A stretch of DNA of 64,000 bases from contig JAKSZT010054011.1 in the NCBI GenBank assembly GCA_026826555.1, positions 597,337-661,336 of the forward strand, in the 5' to 3' direction. The stretch comes from Tolypeutes matacus. Taxonomy: Eukaryota > Chordata > Mammalia > Cingulata > Chlamyphoridae. How positions within the stretch are numbered: the stretch's first letter is position 1; the number at the start of each line of letters is the position of its first letter. Under the pieces are notes generated by a model. It was not told the origin of the DNA. It ran no database searches and saw nothing but the letters and a program-made list of their open reading frames with translations. Positions 10,842-21,070 of the stretch are shown here, one piece after another. Position numbers and translations under genes: made by a program.

Positions 10842-13800
10842 TCATAGTAGCACAATCATACAGTATTTGTCCTTTTGTGTCTGACTTGCTTCACTCACCA
10901 TAATGTCCTCCAATTTCATCCATGTTGTCATATACTTCACAACTTTATTTCTTCTTACAGCTGCATAATATTCCATTGTGTGTATATACCACAATTTGTT
11001 TATCCATTCATCGGTTGATGGACACCATGGTTGTTTCCATCTTTTGGCAATTGTGAATAACACTGCTATGAACATCAGTATGCAGATGTTTGTTCGTGTC
11101 TCTGCTCTCAGTTCTTCTGGGTATATACCTAGTAATGGTATTACTGGGTCCCATGGCAAGTCTATATTCAAATTCCTTAGGAACTGACAAACAGTCCTCC
11201 ACAGTGGCTGTACCATTCCAAATTCTCACCAACAGTAAATAAGCATACCTATTTCTCTACATCTTCTTCAACAATTTTAGTTTTCTGACTTTTTAGTAGT
11301 GACCATTCTAATAGGTGTGAAAAGATATCTCATTGTAGTTTTGATTTGCATTTCCCTAATCATTAGTGATGTTGAATATTTTTTCATGTGTTTTTTTTTT
11401 TGGCATTTGTATTTCTTCTTTGGACAATTGTCTATTCAAGTTTTTTGCCCATTTTTTAATCAGGTAGTTTGTCTTTTAATTGTGTTGTAGCATCTCTTTA
11501 TATATCAAGTATATTAGACCCTTACTGGATGTGTGATTTCCAAATATTTTCTCCCATTGAGTTGACAAAGTCCTTTGAGGTGCAAAAGTGTTTAATTTTG
11601 AGGAGGTCCCATTTATCCATGTTTTCTTTTGTGGCTCATGCTTTTGGTGTAAGGTTTAAGAATCCACCACCTACCACCAGGTCTTGAAGATGTTCTCCTA
11701 CATTTTTTTCTAGGAGCTTTATGGTTCTTGCTTTTATACTTAGATATTTGATCCATTCTGAGTTAATTTTTGTATGAGGTGTGAGATAGGGGTCCTCTTT
11801 CTTTCTTTTGGCTATGGATATCCAGTTCTCCCAGCACCGTTTGTTGAATAGACAGTTCTGCCCAAGCTGGGTGGATTTGAAAGGCTTGTCAAATATCACT
11901 TGACCATAGATGTGAGGGTCTGTTTCTTAACCATCAGTTCAGTTCCATTGGTCTATGTGTCTATCTTTATGCCAGTACCATTCTGTTTTTACCACTGTAG
12001 CTAGATAATATGATTTAAAGTCCAGAAGTGAAAGTCCTCCAACTTGCTTTTCCTTTTTAAGATGTTTCTGGCTATTTTGGGCCCCTTATCCCTCCAAATA
12101 AATTTTATAATTGTGTTTTCCATTTGTTTAAAAAATGCTGGTGGAATTTTTATCAGGATTGCATTGAATCAGTATATCAATTTGGGTAGAACTGACATCT
12201 TAATAATATTTAGTCTTCCAATCCATGAGTATGGAATATTCTTCCAATTATATAGGTCATTTTAAATTTCTTTTAACAATGCATTGTAGTTTTCTGACTA
12301 TAAGTGCTTTACATCCTTGGTTAAGTTTATTCCTAAATATTTGATTCTTTTAGTTGCTATTATAAATAGAATTCTTTTTCCTGTCTTCTTCCTCAGATTG
12401 TGCATTACTACTGTATAGAAATACCACTGATTTTTGCATATTGATCTTGTATCCTGACACTCTTCTGAAATCATTTACTAGCTCTAGCAGCTTTGTTTTA
12501 GATTTTTCAGGACTTTCTGCAAATAGCGAATGTTTTACTTCTTCCTTTCTGGTTTAGATGCCTTTGATTTCTTTTTCTTGCCTGATTGCTCTAGCTGGAA
12601 CCTCTAGCACTATTTTGAACAATATATGTGACAGTGGGTATCCTGGTCTTGTTCCTGATCTCAATGGGAAAGCTTTCAGTCATTCACCATTGAGTACAAT
12701 GTTAGCTGTGGGTTTTTCACGTAAGGTCTTTATCATGTTGAGGAAGTTTCCTTCAATTCCTACCTTTTGCAGTATTTTTATCAATAAAGGATACTGTATT
12801 TTGTCAAATGTCCTTTCTGTATCAATCAAGACAATCATGTGATTTTTTCTTCTTTGGCTTATTAATGTGGTGTATTATGCTGATTGATTTTCTTATGATG
12901 AACCACCCTTGCATGCCTGGTATAAAACCCACTTGATCAAGATGAATAATTCTTTTAATGTGTTGTTGGATTTGATTTGCAAGTATTTTGTTGAGGATTT
13001 CTGCACCTGTATTCATTAGGGAAATGGGTCTGTAATTTTATTTTTTGTAATATGTTTATCTGGCTTTGGTATTAGTGTGATATTGGCTTCATAGAATAAG
13101 TTTAGTAATGTTCCTTCTTGTTCAATATTTTGGAAGCGCTTGAGTAAGATTGGTATTAAATCTTCTTTGAATGTTTGGTAGAACTGATCTGTGAAACCAT
13201 CTGATTCTGGGTTTTTCATTTTGGGGAGTTGTTTAAACTGTTTCAGTCTCTTTACTTGTGATTGGTTTGTTGAGCCTTCTATTTCTTCTAAGGTCAGTGT
13301 AGGTAGTTCATATATTCCTAGAAAATTTTCCATTTCATCTACATTGTCTAGTTTTTTGGCATACAATTGTTCATAGTATCCTCTTATGATCTTTTTAATT
13401 TCTGTGTGGTCAGTAGTTATGTCCCAGTTTTCATTTTTTATTTCATTTATTTGCATCTTTTCTGTTTTATTTGCCAGTCTACCTAAGGTTTGTCGTTCTT
13501 GTTAATCTTCTCGAAGACCTAACTTTTGGTTTTGTTAATTCTCTCAATATTTTTCTTTTTGTTCCCAATTTCATTTATTTCTGCTCTGATCTTTGTTATT
13601 TCATTCCTTCTACTTGTTTTGGGATTAGTTTATTGTTCTGTTTCTAGTTCCAGCTGTGTAATTAGGACATTGACTTTAGCTCTTTCTTCTTTTTTTAATG
13701 TAACCATTGAGGTATATAAATTTCCCTCTCAGTTTTGCCTTTGCTGTATCTCATAGGTTCTAATATGTTTTGTTCTCATTTGTCATTTGTCTTGAAATAT

Positions 13801-14644
13801 TCATTGATTTCTCTTGAAACTTCTTCTTTGACCCACTGATCATTTAAGAGTGTGATGTTTCATCTCCATGTATTTGTGAATTTTTCCCTTTTCCTGTCTC
13901 TTGTTGATTTCCAACTTTATTCCATTATGATCAGAGAAAGGGTTTTTATAATTTTGATCTTGTTGAATTTATTGAGATCTGCTTTGTGACAAAACATATG
14001 GTCTATCCTAGAGGAAGATCCATCAGCACTTGAAAAGAATGTATATCCTGCTGTTTTGGGGTGCAATGTTTGGTACCTGCCTAATAGGTGTAGCCCATTT
14101 ATCATATTATTCAAGCTCTCTGTTTCTTTATTGATCCTCTGCCCAGATGTTCTATCCAATACTGAGAGTGGTGTATTGGAGTCTCCAACTATTATTGAAG
14201 AGATATCTATTTCTCCCTTCAGTTTTGCCAGTTTTTGCCTCATGTATCATGGGGCATCCTGGTTAGGTGCATATACATTTATGCTAGTTATTTTTTTCCT
14301 TGTCAATTGCCCCTTTTATTAATATACAACAATATATATATATAATATATAATGCCCTTATATCCTTCCTTGTCTCTAATAACAGTTTTGCTTTTAAAGT
14401 CTATTTTATCTGATATAAGTATAGTTTTTTTTTTTTTTTTTGTTACTGCATTCGTGGAATATCTTTTTCCAGCTTTTCACTTTGAATCTATTCGTATCCT
14501 TGGGTCTAAGGTGAGTCTCTTGTAGACAACATATAGATGGCCCATATTTTCTTATCATTCCACCAGTCTGTGTCTTTTGATTGGAGAGTTTAATCCATTA
14601 GCATTCAATGTTATTACTATAAAGGCAGTTCTTATTTCACCCAT
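10842..14644 (-). pseudogene. L1 copy 2 ORF2, broken, RT active-site aspartates deleted
   Basis: The minus-strand ORF2 begins MGEIRT at 14644 and ends in 11216-10842 with LWYIHTMEYYAAVRRNK and LEDIMVSEASQ. Endonuclease motifs (GDSNTPLS, SSRIDHM) lie at 14243-13917. RT motifs lie at 13456-12822, including the ESDGFTDQFYQTF and GFIPGMQG stretches. Near 12517/12518 the RT loses exactly 21 nt relative to copy 1, in frame. The deletion removes DDMILYI, including both aspartates of FADD, so the catalytic centre is absent. Several frameshifts and stops also occur. Confidence 0.92.
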
Positions 14645-14782
14645 TTTGACCTTTGGGTTTTATCTGTCATATTTTATTCTCACCACTCTTTTGACACGTT
14701 TAGTTACTTTTATTTTTTAGTTACTTTGATTTTTTTTCATTTCTAGACTCTCTTCCAAGCCTCTCTCTCCTGTCTTTTCTTT

Positions 14783-15686
14783 TCAGGCTGTAGTATTCCC
14801 TTTCGTATTTCCTGCAAAGTCAGACACTTTGTTATAAACTCTGTCTTTTCTGTTTATCTGTGAATATTCTAAATTTGCCCTTATTTTTGAAAGACAATCT
14901 TGCTGGATATAAGATTCTTGGCTAGAAAATTTTCTCTTGTAGTATCTTAAATATATCATACCACTGCCTTCTTGCCTCCATGGTTTCTGATGGGAAATTG
15001 GCACTTAATCTTATTGGGTATCCCTTATGTGTTATGTATTGCTTTTCTCTTGCTGATCTCAGAATTCTCTTTGTCTTTGGCATTTGAAATTCTGATTAGT
15101 ATGTGTGTTGGAGTTGGTCTATTTGGATTTATTTGGATAGGAGTACATTGTGCTTCTTGGACATGGATATCTATGTCCTTCAATAGGATTGGGAAATTTT
15201 CTACCATTATTCCTTCAAATATTTCTTCTGCCCCTTTTCCCTTCTCTTCTCCTTCTGGGACACCCATGACACATATATTTGCACACCTCTTGTTGTTATT
15301 TAGTTCTCTGAGACCCTGTTCAATTTTTTCCATTCTCTTCTTCATCTCTTCTTTTGTATGTTCACTTTCAGAGGCCATGTGTTCAAGCTCACCAATCCCT
15401 TCTTCTGCCTCCTTACATCTATTGTTATATGCCTCCAGCGTATTTTTTATTTCATTTATTCCCTAAAGATCTGCTATCTATGTATGCTTTCAAATTCTTT
15501 GTGCTCAACCAGTGTCTTCTTAATATCCTTAATCTCATTGAATTTATTAAGGAGATTTGTTTGAACATCTATAATTAGTTGTCTCAAATCCTTTATGTCA
15601 TCTTGAGGCTTATTTTCTCCCTTTAACTGGACCATAGCTTCCTATTTCTTGGTATGGGTTGTAATTTTTTGTTGTTGTCTTGGCAT
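14783..15686 (-). pseudogene. L1 copy 2 ORF1, broken
   Basis: Starts at 15686 on the minus strand with MPRQQQKIT, matching copies 1 and 3. The RRM-like core (NICVMGVPEGEEKGKG) lies in the 15378-15025 frame. The C-terminal frame 15004-14783 ends at a stop at 14783. Frame breaks fall between about 15640 and 15380 and near 15015. A 145-bp piece of this ORF (15399-15255) is repeated inverted in the 5' UTR of the same element. Confidence 0.85.
15255..15399 (-). repeat. Inverted repeat arm 1 (ORF1 segment)
   Basis: This is the original copy, in place within ORF1. Its reverse complement matches 16324-16468 with two mismatches in 145 bp by direct reading (98.6 %). The spacer is 924 bp. Confidence 0.95.
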
Positions 15687-15739
15687 CTAGCTTACTAGAT
15701 GTATTTATTCTGGGTAAAGTTTCTCTCTTTAGTTTAGGG

Positions 15740-17220
15740 CTTTCTCACCCTTTCTCCCTTGCTGGTTGTGTAGTAGGAGTCAAGGATGCAGTTGGTGCAG
15801 TAAGCTGTGGAGGCTGAAGCTGTCCGCTTTGTCCCAGGAACTGATGAAACTTCTGCCACCTTTCTACTCTGCCAGAGGTAGGGGCAGAGCCACAGCCATG
15901 TGTAATAATCCAAGTTGTGCAGGCCAAGACCATCTGTAGTTGCCCAGAGTGACTGATGAATCTTCACACCCCTTCCTCCCTTGCCTGGGGTAAGGTTGGT
16001 GTTTTAGGTGTGGGCAGTAATCTATGCCACGTGGTTCCAAAATTTACCACAGCTGCCCAGGTAGGATGACCTAGCACTGGCTCCCTCCTCTCTGCCAGAG
16101 GTGAGGATGGACCCTCTGGATTGCCCAACAATCTAATTCATGTGGGCTGAATGCACCTGCAGTTGCCCTGAGAAGCTGAGGGAGTACTGTCCCTTCTGCC
16201 CTTTAGGGGGTGGGAACAGAGCCACCAATGCCCACCAGTTCAGTCCATGTAGTCCAGAAGTGCCTGTTGTTTCCTGGAGACACTGAGGAAACACCAGCCT
16301 CCTCCTGTCCTATTGGGGGTTGGGGGATTGGTGAGCTTGAACACATGGCCTCTGAAAGTAAACATACAAAAGAAGAGATGAAGAAGAGAATGGAAAAAAT
16401 TGAACAGGGTCTCAGAGAACTAAACAACAACAAGAGGTGTGCAAATATATGTGTCATGGGTGTCCCAGTGGTGAGTGGTGGGGCTGGATTCACAGGCTCC
16501 CAACAGTCCAGTCCATGCAGGCCTAAAGTGCCTGCCATTGCCTGGTGAGGCTGAGGAAACACCAGCCCCATCCTATCCTATTGGGGGTTGGGGGTGGATC
16601 CATAGGCACCCAACAATTCAGTCCCTGCAGGCTGAAAGTACCTGCTGTTGTCCGAAGGGGCTAAGGAAACACCAGCCCCATCCTATCCTATTGGGGGGTG
16701 GGGGTGGATCCACAGGTACCCACCAGTCCAGGCTGTGTAGGCCAAAAGTGCCTGCCATTGCCCAGAAAGGCTGAGGAAACACATCTCCCTTTCTACCTTA
16801 CTTGGGGAGCAACAGTGGAGGTATAGGTGTCTTATTATTTTGTCTGTGTGTGCCAAAAGCACCTGCAGTTACCCAGAGAGGCTGAGGAACCACAGCTCCC
16901 CTCTTATCCTATTGGGGTGGGCAGGGATGGAGCTATAAGTGCTTGAGTATCCAGTCTGTATGGGCTGAAATCACCTGCAGTTTCCCAGAGAGGCTGAAGA
17001 AACCCCAGCCCCCTCATATCCTATAGGGTTGGAAGGGTGGAAATGGAATTGAAGGCATTCAGCAAACCAGTTTGTGTAGGCTAAAGGGCCTGCAGTCACC
17101 CAGAGAGGCTGAGGAGACAGAGCTCCTCTCCTATTCTATTGGGGTGCAGTGATGGAGCCCCAGGGGTACACTATTCCATCTGTGCTGGCTGAATGTACCT
17201 GTAGTTACCTGGAGAGGCTG
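15740..17220 (-). repeat. About 12 tandem units of about 110 bp in the L1 copy 2 5' UTR
   Basis: On the plus strand a core like cccagagaggctgaggaa recurs near 15836, 15940, 16045, 16152, 16265, 16535, 16640, 16752, 16865, 16978, 17092 and 17200. It is usually followed by an acaccagcccc-type stretch and then ctattgggg. Spacing is 104-114 bp, except across the inserted ORF1 piece. Tandem monomers in an L1 5' UTR act as promoter units in rodents; a similar role here is inference. Confidence 0.85.
16324..16468 (+). repeat. Inverted repeat arm 2: ORF1 segment displaced into the 5' UTR
   Basis: Reads in plus orientation as ORF1 sequence (ESKHTKEEMKKRM and NICVMGVP), opposite to the element that contains it. 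It sits inside one of the tandem 5' UTR units and splits it between a G-run and a tgg. Much closer to ORF1 of its own element than to ORF1 of copies 1 or 3. Confidence 0.95.
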
Positions 17221-18000
17221 GTGCACGTCTTGCCAACTTCCTCCCTGCTAGAGGTAGGGCTGGAGCCTAGGCTATGGCTGCTGTCAGATCTGGGTGGAAG
17301 GAAGCCAGTCCCTTCCACCACTGTGATTTTCAATCAGCCCCGCTTCCCCTCATGCTGGAGGTGGTGTCAAAATGGTGGCTACCAGCCTCTTTCCGACTTG
17401 GATAGGTTCAAACTTTAGCTGTTCTTAGGGTTATATTTTAGTCAGCCGAATTTACTAATCAGTAGCTGAAGTTGGTGGCCAACTGTTTCTTACTCCTGTT
17501 TTGGGGAAATGGAGCTTCCAACTCCAGCCACAGAATAGCTCCTAAAGTGGCTTACACTGCCAGAGTAGGATGATCACCAGCCTCCACAAAGTGGCCTGCA
17601 GTTTCCCAGAGAGAATGGTGCAGGTCCCCCCAGCTTCTTCCCTGCAGTAGGTGGGGCTGGGGCTTGGGCTTAGAGCTAGTCTGATCTGGATGGAAAGAAG
17701 CTGGTCCCTACCATCACTGTGATTTTCAATCAGCCCGGCTTCCTCTCATGCTGGGGGTGAAGGCAAAATGGCAGCTACTGGCCTCTTTCTGATTTGGACA
17801 AGTTCAAACTTTAGCTGTTCTTAGGATTATACTTTAGCCAGGTCAATTTACTAATCAGTACCTGAAGCTGGTGCCCAACTCTCTCTTCCTTCTCCCTTTT
17901 TGGGAAATGGAGCCTCCAACTCCAGGCATGGAATATCTCCCAAGGCTGTTTGTTCCGCCAGTGGAGTATGGGCATCAGCTTCTGCAGCGTGGAGTGCTCT
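17207..18000 (-). repeat. Two tandem units of about 398 bp at the 5' end of L1 copy 2
   Basis: The stretch from about 17207 to 17604 is repeated from about 17605 to 18000. Paired landmarks are gtcagatctggg (17283) with gtctgatctgg (17679), and gttcaaactttagctgttct (about 17406 and about 17804). The offset is about 396-398 bp. The ends of these units resemble the 110-bp units, so the long units may contain a variant of the short one. Confidence 0.85.
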
Positions 18001-18168
18001 ACTCGCGAATCTTCTTTGCAGATGGGCAGTCTCCTCCTTCCATTCTTTCAAGGACATTGTGGGGTGCTCTTCTGGTCTCCTGGAGCCTCCAAACACATGC
18101 TTTAGATAGCTCTGGGTGATTACTAACTGCCCTGTAGGATGAGCTGACTCGTGGAGCTCCTTCCTCTG

Positions 18169-18182
18169 CCACCATCTTGTCC
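18169..18182 (-). promoter_or_regulatory. YY1-like motif at the 5' end of L1 copy 2
   Basis: The extreme 5' end on the minus strand reads ggacaagatggtgg, close to the YY1 core (aagatggcgg) that sits at the start of many mammalian L1 5' UTRs and sets the transcription start. Position and sequence agree; binding is not shown. Confidence 0.55.
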
Positions 18183-18200
18183 ATGGTGTATAATTCTTTT

Positions 18201-18636
18201 TTTAAAAAAGATTTATTTATTTACTTTATTTAAAAAAAATTTTTACCCCCTCTCCCCCAGATGTTTCTCTTGTCTGTCTGCTCATTGTTTTTTTTTTCAG
18301 GCTCACCTTCTCCAGGAGGCACCAGGAACTGAACATGGGACCTCCCACATGGGATGTGAGTGTACAGGGGCCTGAGCCACATCTGCTCTCTGTGGGTTGT
18401 GGTGTCTGCTGGCTTGTGACATCTGCTCATTTAGGTGTCTGTTTGTTGCAGTGGGTGCGGCATCTAGCTCATTGCTGCAGCTGTGGCTTCTAGCTCTTTC
18501 CGGCAGGTGCTGTGTCTAGCTCATTGCAGCAGGTGCAGCATCTGCTATCTTCTTTAGGAGGCACTGGGACCTGCACCCAGGACCTCTCATGTGGTAGGTG
18601 GGTGCCCCAACTGATTGAGCCACACACGCTTTCTGT
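18201..18636 (-). mobile_element. Dimeric DAS-type SINE
   Basis: Two tRNA-like heads are present on the minus strand. The first begins near 18636, with tggctcaatcagttgg (18624-18609) as A box and a B-box-like sequence near 18580. A second gtggctcag/ggtcccatgttcagttcc pair lies near 18380-18310. Between them are short repeats of the atgagctag/cacctgc kind, and the tail is A-rich (the T-run from 18201). The flanks 18187-18200 and 18637-18650 are similar (tataattcttt/aataatta) and are consistent with a target-site duplication inside L1 copy 3. This differs from the single-headed SINE at 10412. Confidence 0.8.
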
Positions 18637-18770
18637 GAATAATTATTTTAACATGCTTTTGGATTTGGTTTGCAAGTATTTTGTTGAATATTTTTGCATC
18701 TATATTCATTAGAGATATTGCTCTGTAATTTTCTTTTTTGTAGTATCTTTATCTGGTTTTGTTATTAGGG

Positions 18771-19388
18771 TGTTTATTAGTCAGCCAAAAGGGTGCTGAT
18801 GCAAAGTACCAGAAATCTGTTGGCTTTTATAAAGGATATTTATTTGGGGTAAAAGCTTACAGTTACAAGGCCCTGAAGAGTCCAACTCAAGGTTTCTTTC
18901 TCACCAATGTCAGTTGCCACTTGTTGAAGCAAGATGGTCGCTGATCTCTGTGAGGGTTCAGGCCTCCCGTCCGACCTCGTCTCTCAGGGCTTTCTATATC
19001 ATTCTCAGCTGCCTACCCAAGGTCAGCTGTGAGCTATCAGGCAAATGATCCATCTCTCCTCCTGTGGCACTAGGATCAAAACCGACAAAATTCTCTCCTC
19101 TTCCAAGACATGACAAAGTTCTCTCCTCTGGCATCTATGGAGCTCTCTCTCTTCCCATGTCTTCTTGATTAAATGTCCATTTATATCAGCCCACCAAGGG
19201 GGTGGGGACTCAACCCCAAGTCATGGCCTACTGATGTGGTTGAATCAAACCCTAATCTTAACAGATAATTTAATCAAGACATGTCAGCTAAATCTAATGC
19301 ATCAAAAGGGATCACACCCAGAGAAACAGACCAGTTTACAAACATAATCTCTTTTTTGGGGTTTCATAAATAATCTCAAACTGCCATA
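18771..19388 (-). mobile_element. Solo LTR, family 1 (ERVL/MaLR-type)
   Basis: Inverted relative to the LTRs at 21383 and 53819: its plus-strand start tgtttattagtcagcc is the complement of their gactaatac-type ends, and its end ctcaaactgccata is the complement of their tgtggcagtttgag start. About 618 bp. It lies in ORF2 of L1 copy 3, with L1 sequence continuing on both sides. I could not read a clean 5-bp duplication. No internal retroviral sequence, so a solo LTR. Confidence 0.85.
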
Positions 19389-19780
19389 GCATGATATTGG
19401 CCTAATAGAATGCTTTTGGTAGTATTCTTACCTGTGAAATTTTTTTGCAAGAGCTTGAGCAAGATTGGTATTAGATGGTCTTTCAATGATTGGTAGAATT
19501 CACCTGTGAAGCCATTGCGTCCTGGGCTTTTAATCATGGGGAGGTTTTTGATAACTGTTTCTCTCTCTTTACTTGTGATTGGTATGTTGAGGTCTTCCCT
19601 TTCTTCTAGGGTCAGTGTAGGTTGTTCGTTTGTGTTTCCAGAAATTTCTTCATCTCACCTACCTTGTCTTGTTTTTTTTGTTGTTGTTGTTTTTTGTTCA
19701 TAGTATCCCCTTATGATCGCTCTTATTTCTGTGGGATCAGTGGTAATGCCCTCCCATTTCTGATCTTATTTATTTGCATC

Positions 19781-19806
19781 TTCTCTCTCTCTCTCTCTCT
19801 TTTTTC
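19781..19806. repeat. (CT)n microsatellite
   Basis: About ten CT units followed by T residues, inside the ORF2 remnant of L1 copy 3. Confidence 0.9.
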
Positions 19807-21070
19807 ATCAGTCTAGCTAAGGGTTTGTTGATTTTGTTGCTCTTCTCAAAGAACCAACTTTTGGTTTTGTTGATTCTATTCTTTTTTTTTTTTTTGTTCT
19901 CAATTTCATTTATTTCTGCTCTGACCTTTGCTATTTCTTTCCTTCAGCTTGGTTTGGGAATTAGTTTTCTGTTCTTTTTCTAGTTCCTCCAGGTGTGCAG
20001 TTGGATCTTCAATTTTAGCTCTTTCTTCTTTTTTAATATATGCATTGAGGGCTATAAATTTCCCTCTAAGCACTTCCTTTGTGGTGTTCCATAAATTTTC
20101 ATATGTTGTGTTCTCATTTTTCATTCAAGATATTTACTGAATTCTCTTTCAATTTCTTATTTGACTCACTGATTATTTAAGTGTGTTGTTTAATCTCCAT
20201 ATATTTTTAAATTTTCTCTTTTTCCATCCATTATTGATTTCAGCTTCAGTCCATTATGATCAGAGAAAGTGTTTTATATAATTTCAATCTTTTAAAATTT
20301 ATTGAGACCTGTCTTATGACCCAACATATGGTCTGTCTTGCAGAAGGACCCATGAGCACTTGAAAAGAAAGTATATCCTGCTCTTTTGGGGTGCAATGCT
20401 CTATAGATGTCTGTTAGGTGTAGTTCATTTATCATTATTCTTCAAGCTCTGTATTTCTTTCTTTATTTTCTGTCCAGGTGTTCTATCCAATACTGAGAAT
20501 GGTGCCTTGAAGTCTCCAACAATTATTGTAGAGACATCTATTTCTCCCTTCAGTTTTGCCAGCATATACCTCATGTATCTTGGGACACCCAGGTTAGGTG
20601 CATAAATCTTTATTATAGTTATTTCTTCTTTGTGATTTTCCCCTTTTATTAATATATAATGACCTTCTTCATCCCTTAAAACAGTTTTGTATTTAAAATC
20701 TATTTTGTCCGATATTAGTATTGATAGTCCAGTTCTTTTTTGGTTACAGTTTGCATAGAATATCTTTTTCCATTCTTTCACTTTCAACCTGGTTGTGTCC
20801 TTATGTCTGAGGTGAGTCTCTTGTAGACAGCATATAAATGGCTTATTTAAAAAAAATCATTTCTATCAATCTATGTCTTTTGATTGGGAGCTCAAGCTAT
20901 TAACATTCAATGTTATTTCTGTAAAGGCATTACTTACTTTGTCCGTTTTATCCTTTGGCTTTCCATTGTCATATCTTACTATTGTCTGTCTTTTTCCCCT
21001 TTAAGTTACTCTTCCTAATAATATTCACTCTGTACTCTTCTCCAAGTCTCTCACCCTTTTTTTTTTCCTT

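Larger units (their letters stand above)
9940..18182 (-). mobile_element. LINE-1 copy 2, nearly full length with tandem-repeat 5' UTR
   Basis: Read on the minus strand: a 5' UTR from 18182 to 15687 with tandem units, ORF1 (15686-14783), ORF2 (14644-10842), and a 3' UTR ending in an A-rich tail at about 9940-9952. A DAS-SINE (10412-10688) sits in the 3' UTR. Without the SINE the element is about 8 kb, close to full length. The start at 18182 is supported by an AAGATGG motif at the extreme 5' end. No matching target-site duplication is found: the flank at 18184 is L1 copy 3 ORF2 sequence, and the flank at 9920 is an unrelated old L1. Confidence 0.88.
18637..20945 (-). pseudogene. L1 copy 3 ORF2 remnant (endonuclease and part of RT)
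   Basis: Endonuclease-domain frames on the minus strand (20787-20425) show KIYAPNLGVPRYM and GDFKAPFS, so the catalytic asparagine of GDFN is lost. Downstream frames (20124-19906) hold the lysine-rich region between endonuclease and RT. RT sequence continues to about 18640, broken by the LTR at 18771-19388. Many stops. Nothing beyond the mid-RT survives. Confidence 0.85.

Noticed and set aside
14972..15466. A 164-codon plus-strand open frame
   Set aside because: It is the antisense of L1 copy 2 ORF1; the same reading appears in other L1 antisense frames.
16203..16571. Open frames on both strands around the inverted piece
   Set aside because: They arise from the displaced ORF1 segment and the tandem units, not from a gene.
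15740..17220. CRISPR-like array
   Set aside because: The units are about 110 bp, degenerate and without unique spacers; they are L1 5' UTR repeats in a mammalian genome.
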